DNA from: Zychaea mexicana
Lineage: Eukaryota > Mucoromycota > Mucoromycetes > Mucorales > Lichtheimiaceae
Reading direction: 5' to 3'
Length of the DNA: 64,000 nt
Assembly (NCBI RefSeq): GCF_025766255.1
Contig: NW_026516669.1
Location: 620,001 to 684,000, forward strand
Every line of letters begins with the position of its first letter. Position 1 is the first letter of the stretch. Positions 1 through 10,000 of the stretch are shown one piece after another. Position numbers and translations under genes: made by a program. A model generated the notes under the pieces. The model was not told the DNA's origin and did not search any database. It saw only the letters and a program-made list of their open reading frames with translations.

Positions 1-1656
1 GCACCGAGCTTTCGACTTGTTCAAAATGCTCAAGGACAGCACCAGTAACACCTTTCACGGCTGTCAGTTCCAGATTCAGTATTTTGGTTTCCTCAAGTCG
101 TTGTGCCCACACAATCCATCCTGCCTCTGTGAGAAAGTCGTCGACACTATTACTGTACGGTGATGTGCGGGTTCAAGCTTAATCTCCTGACTAGTGGGTG
201 CTGTGATGGTTCGCACAACTACATTAGACCTTGGTTGTCGATGGGTATGTTCGTGAGACGCATTTTTTCAAGCTGTTGCAAACGTCGAAGCGGAGTAAGA
301 TCGCAAAGAGGATTCTCGCTGAACATGTGAAGGAAATTTCGCAAGGAAAGTATACGGAGCCGTTGCAGCGTACCGATGGTTGCGATAATGCTGTTCAGAT
401 ACTGCGTTATTCCAGCGCGATTTCCAACTTCCAAGATCTCATTTTGTTGCTGCATGAGCAAAATCTGGGACCAATCTTCGCTTGACATACCAGTGATGTC
501 CGTCAACCCCAAACTTGTCAGCTGTGTGAATTGGTTGCGTGCCAAGACATCCCAGCAATGAATATCAGAAAGACCACAGGCGACTATACGTAAATGTTCT
601 AGTATCGGCTGCGATTTTACTACTATCGGCATGATCCTCTCGTGTCCCTTGCCGTTGAATAGCAGTTCATAAGCCATACTGCCTTCCTCGCCATCATTCG
701 ATGCTTTCCTTTCAGTTACTTAATATAAGCACTCGTGCTTCTTGATAGTGAAATCCATCTGTCTGCTATGACTGGTTCGCTGCATTCCCACATAATGTAG
801 CGTAATAGAGGTCACAGCTCATAAGCTGTATAGATGTTGGTTGGAGATACGTTGTTGAATCGTGAGTAAGGCGATAATATCAAGTACTTGATGTGGGAGC
901 AACGCTGCAATAAGGGACGGATCCGGTATTTAAAACTGAGAACACCGTCCAGTCTTAAGAAGATAATGTTGTGTATCGGTGGCCTTTTGTGTCTGCTTCT
1001 GCCATCAACTTGTTCAAGAGTAGCGTCTGATAAGTTAGTGCGGCCATCAAACATCACTGAAAGATGCGTTAATGACGGCAAGAAGTCCAGTAGCGTTGGC
1101 AGCGAGATATCGCAAGTGTGAAATGAAATCGTCAGAGCAGTTAGCGTATGCGAAAAATATCTGATGATACCTGGCAGTAACGTGCTACTGTCGAAAATAG
1201 GTTGTAATTGTTTGCTATGCACATGGTTGCTGATGTCTTATTTTTTTTTATTGAAAACAAAGAAAAAGCTTTAGTATATCTTTTGCGCATAAGCAGTAGT
1301 AAGTACTACCGAATACGCGATCCTCTTAACGCAAAAAAAAAGAGTATCGTTTTACTTCACCAAGGAAGCGAATGCTGTATCTTCGCCAAGCAAGTCGTTC
1401 CAGTACTTTATACGTGGCTTGAAATTTGATGTATACTGATTCGACTTGTTGTCCCAAACATTGAAGCATCGCGTCGCTCCTTTTGTTCCATGCATCAGGC
1501 GAGATTCCCACCAGTGTCCACAGGGCTGTCTGGTAAGTGGGGATCGCGTATAACCAGCGGCGACATACTTTCACACATTCGACACAGCCCGCTGTCCGAT
1601 AAACGAGAAGATGTACTGAATGATTCGGGAGGCAAAATCGAGATCAAATCAGTCAT
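1..1656 (-). pseudogene. F-box / leucine-rich-repeat protein, frameshifted in the F-box; 3' end runs off the window
   Basis: F-box proteins bind Skp1 through the F-box and recruit substrates to SCF ubiquitin ligases through C-terminal repeats. Reading leftwards from an ATG at 1656, the F-box is recognisable but split over three frames. Frame one gives MTDLISILPPE, a second gives IIQYIFSFIGQRAVSNV, and a third gives VKVCRRWLYAIPTY. Adding one base near 1623 and one near 1574 would join them into a normal F-box (LPPE..IFSFI..V..VCRRW). Downstream, 1222-812, 677-219 and 200-1 encode leucine-rich, LRR-like text (for example ILEHLRIVACGLSDI and LRILSLRNF). The gaps between those blocks could be introns. 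Two frameshifts within 50 bp, with no room for an intron, favour a pseudogene; sequencing error is the alternative. The substrate is unknown. Confidence 0.55.
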
Positions 1657-2629
1657 ATTACGTGTATGTGAAAGGGGACGCGCGAAAAGAAATTTGGCAC
1701 GAGGCTTTTAATCGAACAAAGCCTGTATAAATTTGGAAAAGGAGGACCCTGAAGATTGATCTATTGTAACCACCAGTAACTTCATTAAATCTATGCTATC
1801 ATAGCGATACGCAGATACACATTAGAACAGGCTCTTTCTAAAACCATCGACTTCTCGATACGAAGGAAAAGGCTTCAATCAATACTCGGGTTTATTGTTT
1901 GCGAGCCGCAAAAGTCATATATAAGTAACGAATCGCTTGGCCTGGAAAACACAGCATCCCTGTGTGTGTGTGTGGGTGCGTGCATGTTTTGGTAGAGCAA
2001 ATATATCATATCTTCAACAGGTCCCCCTGATATCTTTGGTGAGCGATCATCACTTTCAAATAGGTAACGCATACCTTGAAAATATGTAACGAAGTAAAGT
2101 TAAATAAGAAAAGGAAGAGAGAAGTGAAGGTGTAAGGGGAGGGAAAGAGCTGTTACAAGAATCACGCTTTAAAAGCAGGCACATCGGAAAGATCAGTGCA
2201 AGCTTTTCGATCCAGGTGAAACCCAAAATGATAAGAAAATTGTGTTGTGATAAGCTACGTGCAGGAAGAGTGAGAGAGACGAACAGCTGAAAAAAAATCA
2301 TTCCAATTTTTTACAGATCTGACAATTATACAGGTCTGCTGGCGTATGCTCTGGCGTTGCCTCTTATAAAATAACCGACCATATCCTCGATAACAATTTT
2401 TTTCTTGACAATTGCTTTGGCAATTTAGGCGAACACAGAAAGTGAAAAAGAGTGCCAAAGCATTGTGATCGTGTTACTTTCGGCTACGATACAGAGCCAC
2501 TGTCACTGTTCCCCGCTTTGTTTAGCACGGAGCTGTGAATGGATGGAGGGGGGAGTAATTAGCTTTTTGTTCGCGAAAAAAGAAAAAGGAACTTGTCGTG
2601 CACATAAAAAAAAGGCGAGGCAAAAGCGG
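1657..2629. other. Intergenic, no gene recognised
   Basis: No coding exon with splice sites or family resemblance was found. The stretch includes a short TG repeat (about 1960-1975) and A-rich runs. It separates the F-box locus from the 3' end of the small membrane-protein gene. Confidence 0.5.
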
Positions 2630-4213
2630 TAAAACGTTTATGCGGAAAGTGCGAAAAAGAAAAATATATTTTTTTTATTTTGTTTATCATTTTCTTATTT
2701 GTGTGTAATAAATAATAAGTAATAATAATAAAAAGTTCGTTTTAATTATCCCAACATATACCGTTGGCATCACATGCACCCGAAGGTTCACGATCGGCTG
2801 CCGGAGTATATGACCACATTCCCACTGGTATATATTGCAAATTTTCTTCAGGGCGCGGACCACTGAATCTGCCGATCATCAGAAGAATTATGACAATAGC
2901 CAGCACAAGCAATGACCCGATCATGGCACAGAGCAGTGCATCTGTACTACAGACCAAAGCTGTACCAAAACGAACTGAAGAGAAGAGAAAAAAGAAAGGC
3001 GAAATTGCTCGCTTTATATAGACATTTTTCTCGTTCGGGACTTCAAATCCCCGTGAATTCTCATTGGCCCAGATAACGGGTTGCGTATCAACTTGTGGGT
3101 TGCCTACTATGGCATAACAAAAGATACAGCACCAAAGGAAATGAAAGGAGGAGTGGTACCTGATGGTCAAGTAGACAAGCGTGCTTCGGCGGTAGTGGTA
3201 CGTGTCTCTCACCATGGGCTGCTGTACCTCCGATGCTGTCGCCGCTTGGTTGTGAGGGGGTCCGTGCACGGCACCGTGTCAAGCGAAAACAAAGACACGA
3301 ATGTGAATGAGCATGTAGATTCACGGAAGAAATGCTTTTCTGTGAGCAATCAAATGGCAATACAGGAGTGATTGACAAGGTAAACAACTTAACAGATTCT
3401 ACGGCATCAGTTGTTCCTCATCCAGCATTAGTAAACATTAAGAACACGATCCTCCCAGCAGCCAGTTTCTATTCTTCACCCAACAAGGTAAACAGCATGA
3501 GTATAGAGCGTAGTCCACAGACTATTCCATTTGATCAGTATCTTTTGATTGCATGTGCTGTGTGCGGGAATAGATACAACACACACTTGACTCCAACGCT
3601 GCAGTATATAAAAAAAGATCGTTATCTTTTACTGTGAAGCGTGCTTGTCTACTGTTGCTTTATAATTTTCGCCATCCCTCTGAACTACGCCGTGTAACCT
3701 CCCCCCATCCATTCCGAATTCATACTCTATCCAAGTATGTATGTGCTGCCGCAGATAAGCTGTCCGCTCATGGTAAGTATACGCTGCCGCTAGTGAAACT
3801 GACTCACCCTTCATTGATTTTCATTGCTGCTGATAAAGTTAATCGGTTCGTTTGTTTTTGTGCGGGTTCTACGTTTTTTTTAGCAGCTTTCAAGATCCAT
3901 TGGGACGATCAGAAGAATAACACCATAAACGATGACTTCCTACTGTACATCTTTTGATCCTTTTGCGCGTAACTCGTTGCTCCATTGATCACCTTGTTCA
4001 CCCGCCATTCCTTTGTGCACTTTGAGTACCAAGTAAATTGGCCAAATCGTTGCGTAACAATGCGCTTTCACTCTACGGAGTTTTCGTTTCAAGGGAAAGC
4101 TGTTGGAACGTTCGAGGTTTGACACACGCATCACTTGTCACTATCCAAAGAAGAAAGATCTGTGTTGCGCTCTTCCTGAGCTCCTCGTTCCTAGACTACC
4201 TTTGCTTCCTGCT
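2630..4213. repeat. Left copy of a ~1.5 kb inverted segmental duplication
   Basis: The reverse complement of this segment aligns over almost its whole length with 17249-18750, with scattered substitutions and small indels. Shared landmarks are the 3' UTR (a run with aataagaaaatgataaac), the CDS tail encoding AADREPSGACDANG, the block beginning CATTTCTTCCGTGAAT, and the distal end GGAAGCAAAGGTAGTCTAGG. The duplication covers a whole small gene with its upstream region and ends abruptly at about 4213. At that point the coding sequence of a truncated MFS transporter begins. No terminal inverted repeat or target-site duplication was obvious at the ends, so it looks segmental rather than like a classical transposon. 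Confidence 0.85.
2742..3387 (-). CDS. Small predicted single-pass membrane protein (intact copy of the duplicated gene)
   Basis: I do not recognise the family. The last exon (about 3005-2742) encodes one clear membrane segment, ALLCAMIGSLLVLAIVIILL. It is followed by a basic/Pro stretch and a short Gly/Trp-containing tail ending GICWDN. The best splice I see has a donor GTGAGAGACACG near 3220 and an acceptor TCTCTTCAG near 3008. This joins a Ser/Arg-rich first exon (text such as CFRLTRCRARTPSQ) in phase to VRFGTALVCSTDALL. An alternative is an unspliced reading from an ATG at 3269. A Cys pair around the membrane segment may matter. A second, decayed copy lies at 17900-18640 on the opposite strand. 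The N-terminus and start are uncertain. Confidence 0.4.
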
Positions 4214-5756
4214 GACTCACGTCAGTACAGTAGGACGACTCTGAACTTCTCTGCTATGCTTGGAATATACAAAGACGTCAGCATTACCCACAATCAATTT
4301 GGCCTCATTGGGTCTATGGTTTTTCTTGGTCAAGTGGCGTTCCAGGTTTGAGATGTCGTTGAGACTGATGGGTATTCCAGCACCGGAAAGGGCAATTAGA
4401 GAGCTCAGAACATGACTGATCAATATGTACGGAACAGCTTCCAGTGATTTTCTTTCTGCAACGGTTTCCTCTTTCCAAAATGGTGGGCGTAGCAATGCTT
4501 TGTTGGGGAGTAAGCCTGGGCGGAACAGCGTTTACGAACAGCTTTGCGCAGCTGGCTACATGTCGGTTTCTTTTGGGCGGGTTCGAAGCGTTTACGTATC
4601 CTTCGCTTTATCTGTTTATCAAAACACATTATCGTCGGTTGGAACAAGGAACTTACCTCGCACTGATCTCCGAAGGTTTGTGCATAAGTGGCATATGCGG
4701 GACGTAGTTTACTTATGGCGTAGGCCACACAAGGCGTACGTAACACTGCACCCATCACAATCCACCTGGCAACAATGTTTGAAAGTACGGACATTAACGC
4801 CTTTTATATTTGTATCACAGAAGCTGGATTCATGCATGGTCGCGGTAACTGGGCATGGTCAGATATGCGTTAATTTGGGTGGTGAACCAATGCTTAACAT
4901 TATTACTAATGTGAAGAGAAATAACTGACCCGCACAAACCTCGTGTGATACTGCAGGTGTATGCTTGTGTTTGGCGCCGCTGCTGTTTGCTTCAGCGTTA
5001 TTGTTTTCGTGTTGTTACCTGACACGCCGTATAGCAAGCGCTTTCTTCTTACGCCTGATGAAAAGGGGATTGTTGCGGAACGAATCGCTGACAATAAGGT
5101 ATCACGCATCACTAACATACGATGGCCCCAGATAATCGAGTCCTTGAAGGAGCCGCGTTATTACAACAGTTTGCTTTTGCTTTCCTTTCTTTCAAACCTG
5201 TCAAACGGTGCTATGAGTGTTTTTCGCTCGCAGCTTTTCAACGATCTTGGCTTCTTGGTAAGATAATACGGTGAAGTCCTCATATAATAAGCAGAAAGCG
5301 TTATTTGCCAAAAGGAGCAATTTGCACATTACTTTTTAGAGATTGGACTCTATTCTCTTAAATATCCCTTCAAGCGTCTACGAGCTTATCATCCTCATCA
5401 TCTTTATCTTCACTAAAACCAGAATCCGCTGGTGTAGTAACCACGTCGCTTACAGCAGTGCATTATTTACCATCATACCAGTTGTTGCCGTTATCGTACT
5501 GAGGACAGTTCCTGCAGATAAGGTTCCTATCGTTTGCCTTTTTGCGATTTATCTTACTGCACCGGGTTATGCCACTCTCGGTGCTCAAGTACTTTTATCT
5601 TCCAACGTGGCCGGGAGAACTAAGATGATCTTTTACAGCACCAGTATTACGTTCAGTAATACTTTGAGTCATTTCACTAGACCATTGATGATGGCCGGCC
5701 GAGAAGCTCCGTCTTACCCAAGCGCCTTAACTGTATTTATCGTGGCGGACGGCGTA

Positions 5757-6720
5757 CAGTTGTACCCCGGTTTTTGCAACCCCTGGTTTTGCAATTCCTC
5801 GTATATCTGCAACTTTTGTTGAAAAATCCAAAAAAAACTTAGTAGTTTCGCAGATTTGCAACTTGCAAATGAGTTTATACGATTTGCATGTTATCGGGGT
5901 AAAAACAGCTTCAATTTTTGCAATATCAACTGAAAGAAGCATCTGTTGCGGATTATGAGGAATAAAATGATGCGGTTACTGCAAGATAAATGTGTAAATA
6001 TGAAGATGTATTTATTGTCGAAATACATAAAAATTATTATTTGGTAGTTGAGCCAGTAGAATCGGGACACATATATAGCACTGATTGGATTGAATCCACA
6101 AAAGAAATGATGAAGATGTAAGAAAAAGGGATCACACTACATATAGATATAGAAATAAAATGTTTGCTCAAAGGAGCTTTTAACTACATATCGAAGAAGT
6201 CATCAAGGGATGACTGTCGGGAGAATGATTGCTGCCTGAGACTCTCTGGAATCCTACGCAAAGACTTCTTTAAGTCGTAGTTATCGATATTATCCAAAAA
6301 GCTCAAAACTCCTGCAATTGCAACCTGTTTTTCCTTCGACGTTGGCCCTGGAATAGGCGAATCAGCGCTCTGGTCCACCGCCCGCTCAAGTGCTCGTCGT
6401 ACGTTCGATCCTCTTGCTTGGATGTGAACTTGTGGAACGATTTTGTCGTGCTTAAAAGAGCTAATAATTATCAAACCACTAGACAGCTTCAATGAAAGAA
6501 CGGTCTTATAGATGCAAGTAGTAACATTTAGAGCTGTATGAATATTCCCAAAGAACGTATCGTACATCATCTCTGACAGATAAACAATGGGCTAGTGTTA
6601 ATAGGATGACTTATCCAGTGTATACTTAAAGCAGAATTGTTTACCCCGTTACTTGCAAATCCTCACTTTTTGCAAAAAAAAATCGGAAAACCCTCGGTTG
6701 CAAAAAGCGGGGTACAACTG
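5757..6720. mobile_element. Non-autonomous Tc1/mariner (pogo/Tigger-like) DNA transposon with TA target duplication
   Basis: The left end reads CAGTTGTACCCCGGTTTTTG and the right end, reverse-complemented, reads CAGTTGTACCCCGCTTTTTG. This gives about 26 bp of terminal inverted repeat with one mismatch. Each end is flanked by TA (5755-5756 and 6721-6722), the target-site duplication of Tc1/mariner elements. At 964 bp it is too short for a full transposase (usually 350-550 codons), so it is probably a deletion derivative needing a transposase in trans. It sits inside a membrane-helix exon of an MFS gene whose reading frame closes perfectly without it, suggesting a fairly recent insertion. Confidence 0.88.
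6184..6570 (-). pseudogene. Possible C-terminal remnant of a pogo/Tigger-type transposase inside the element
   Basis: This 128-codon reading frame lies wholly within the transposon, antisense to the host gene. It ends in a run of charged helical text and then QSSLDDFFDM. Many pogo/Tigger transposases finish in a helical segment followed by a short (T/S)-x-x-x-FF tail, which this resembles; that is family knowledge applied by eye. No DDE catalytic core or CENP-B-like HTH is present, so the ORF cannot be active. The upstream part (MMYDTFFGNIHTALNV) shows no recognisable domain. It could also be chance coding. Confidence 0.35.
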
Positions 6721-7025
6721 TAGCTATCTTGCTTTTCATATACATCGGATGGTCATTCCAGAGCGAGAACCGAAAGCGTGACCGAAAACAACTGGAGCTC
6801 GACGACCAAGGCGTACATATAAAACACCATGCTGCTGCTGCTGCTGATGATGATGATTATGATGATGATGAAAATCTAACAACGTTCAACTATCGCATCT
6901 CAGATATGATATAGACCATGATAAGAGTACTATTACCTATCATTACTTGTACTACATATTTACCTACTCAGCAACCGTACGTATCTTTGTACCAAAAAAA
7001 ATCGTGTACAAAGAATCTGCAATTT

Positions 7026-10000
7026 TTATTCAGGGCTTTGTGTTTGCGTTTGGGCTAACTTTTGGGAGAAATTTAGACAGGCGAAATAACTAGTTTGCGC
7101 AGTAGGGTCAATTACGTCAGGATCAGCAGCTTTGGTATATTTGCGTGGTTTGGAGAAAAGAGTGTTTTTCTTTGCTCCAGTAGACACCATTGTGAGCTTG
7201 CGAATGGCACCACAAGCGACAAGCATATCTAGGAGGTCCTTGACCTCAGCGTAGGTGAGGAGACTGTCAAATAATCGCCGCACTTCTCGTTCCAAAATAC
7301 CAGGGCGCTCCATGACGCGTTGGAAGACCACCTGAAGACTCTCGTTCAGTGGGTCTTTCGTTACCGAGCCATTGATATCGACCCAGAGTCGAGTGTCTAT
7401 TACATCCGTTCGCTTTTCATTCATAGAGTTCGCACGATCAGCAGCTTCAGCAGACGAAGGCGTGAGCGCCTTGAGACCTCGTGTGTGGATGACCCAGTTG
7501 TCAAGGTAATTGGTTGTTACGTATCGGAAAGATGCGAAACCAACCCTGTGCACAAATGGCGGTCGAGACTCACAAAGTAACTTGATACATTTACGAATTT
7601 CGGTGTCTTCCATTTCCGGATAGGTTTCAAGTAACTTGTCCTGGAGATGTATCTTTGATATCAGTATACCGACTTTGCTTAATAAAAAGTGAGAAAGGAT
7701 GGTACCTTGATTTCGAACAACGTTGCACCGGTGTCTTGAGTTTCTTGCAATAAACCCATGATGACTTTGAGAATCGGTCGAATGCTGGGTGCCTGGCTGC
7801 TACAAAAGCCAGACCATGTTACCTCCATATTTTCATGCGTAAGCGGTGTCACACATGACGATTGTGGAGTTGCTTGCGTAAGGATATTCGTGGACGAGCT
7901 GTTGTCATCTTCGGTTGAGGTGTCACATGCAATATCAACGTCGAAATCAAGCACGCTTGGGTCTAAAAAATAGGTTAGGCGAGTTAGCCACAAAATAAAA
8001 AAAAACAAGCATCCTTGAAAGTAGTGTCGTACCAAGTCTGCGCGACTTATGCATCGGTTCCAAATATTTTTCTCGTTCTTGTGTTTCGTCTTTTAATGAC
8101 AAGACCAGCTACCATAAGAGAACAATACCATAGTTAGATCCGGTGATTGTTAGAGATAACCAAGCGAACATTCATTTTAAGGACATACCTTGTGCTGAGA
8201 CAATAAATCAAGTACACATCCCATCATACCACTGCTAATAAGGATCGGTATAAAAGACGATTTACCATGTGAGAGCAGATATTTTTTATATTCCTTCGCT
8301 TGTAAGAAGAAGTTTGTAGGCAGCGTACATGCCATATCATTCATGTATCTGTTAAGCTTGCATCAGTATACCCCTTCCTATTTTTTTTTCGGCGGCGCAA
8401 TTTCAGACTTTTTACCTCTTTGAAAGATTCCAAAACATTCCCGGCAGTCTTCTGTTATTGATACGCTCGCCTTTACTCTTCACTATCTGGCCTAATGAGT
8501 GCATTTCATTGACTGCCTGTTGAACAATTTCGTTAGGTTGGTGACTAACGACGGCGTGCGCAAAAAAAGGGTCATAGAATTCATATGGCGTCAGCAAAAT
8601 CATCTACAAGTTGAGTTGATATCATTTCGAAGTTAGTCATACATCTTGCTAGTGTGATAGAGCGATATTTCTTATACATACTCTATTGAATGCTTTAAGG
8701 AGTTCCACTGCTCTTCGTTGTGGTTTAAGCTCGGTGATGTGTTCGGGAGCCAAGTCGTCTACCTGGAACTCCGAAGATGCGTCCAGGGTTAGGTATCCCT
8801 TGATCAAAACACGGTTCTTTGCCCGCATACTCGAACCACCGTGGTACTGGTCTTCGATCTTAAATGCAATATTCGCTGAATTTATGGTACGCTCGACATC
8901 ATACATTTCATGCAGCGACTCGATAGTCGACGGCAACAGGATGACGCGCGCTTTTGCACTAAATAAACGATGCGTATATTAGATACTACATACCCTGACA
9001 TACAAAGATAGACTAACTGTAAAGACATACCTATTCACATCCTGCAGTCGTTGGATGAAGTAGCTTAATTGCCCGAGAATATCATAGTTCACTGAATCGT
9101 TTGGCTCTTCTGGATAGACTCCTTCGTCTAAACCTTCAAGATAGAGTTTGGGCCAAAGTGTTTCAAGAGTAAGAATATACTCTAGGATAGCTGGTAGAAC
9201 CCTTATTTTGTTGAAACGATGGCGCATTTGTTGTGGTGTGCGAGGAGGTATAACCGAGGATGCTACAGTCCAGTAAAACCGATGTCGATGGTATTTGGCA
9301 TGGTGTTTCATAATCACATAGCAATAAACCAGAAGTTCGTCCTCTTCAGCTGTCCAACTTCTGCGAATAACACGACGCAAACGAGCCAATTCCACTTGGT
9401 TGTTGCCTTATATATCGTATAATATCAACGTGGTTAGCTTAATGCTGCTAATAAAAGGAACGATTGGAACATATATAACGATAAATCCTTACTTTCAACA
9501 AATGGAATTTCGGTTTCATCATCCAGATATAACTCTTTGGCAGTATCTGTTTGCTCAAGATCACCCGCTTGTTCCTTCATAGCCTTCAACAAGCGTAGTC
9601 TCGTGCTTCCTCTGGTTGTTCTTTCGAACACCCGGTTTGTATTTATCAAGTTTGTTTCATCTCTGCGTTTTCGTTGTCGTCTGCGTTTCGGCTTTAATGA
9701 GTGTTCGAGTCGAGCAGTCAACTTCCGGAAACCCGATTTTTGTTGGCGCTCGAAAGCATTTTCCATCTTCTTGAAATAACCTTGAACCAACGACACATGA
9801 ACATTGAGCTCCGTAGAAATAATTTTGCAAATGACTGTATTATCTGCAGGCGTTGTCTTTTCTTTCACATCGATGTATGTATTGAGTTTATCGCGCAGCT
9901 CACGAGTGACGATATTCGGACTCCAATTCTTCAGGGTGAGCAATATCTTCTTGAGTTCCCGGATTTCCTCGGTCTCCTCCACTGCAGCGTCTGGCACTTC

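Larger units (their letters stand above)
4214..6914 (+). pseudogene. MFS transporter, allantoate permease (Dal5-like, ACS) type; truncated, nonsense-mutated and interrupted by a transposon
   Basis: Members of this family import organic anions such as allantoate across the plasma membrane. Family hallmarks are TTLNFSAMLGIYKD (about 4225-4270), LQRFPLSKMVGVAMLCWG and TCRFLLGGFEA (4450-4600), LLPDTP (about 5015), NTL-like LLNIPSSVYELI (5343-), and LLSSNVAGRTK (about 5600). A charged C-terminal tail with SENRKRDRKQLEL lies at 6755-6800. Defects: the first membrane exon is absent, because the inverted duplication ends right there. A TAG stop at 4705-4707 is immediately followed in the same frame by FTYGVGHT, which belongs to the family. 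The next conserved piece (STWQQ) is in another frame. A 964 bp element splits the last membrane helix. Removing that element and one TA rejoins IVADGV to AILLFIYIGW in frame. A 4 kb functional gene with unusual splicing is much less likely. Confidence 0.7.

Noticed and set aside
4425..4928. 167-codon frame overlapping the MFS remnant
   Set aside because: It is in a different frame from the conserved transporter text. Only the short STWQQ piece belongs to the transporter, so it is not a separate gene.
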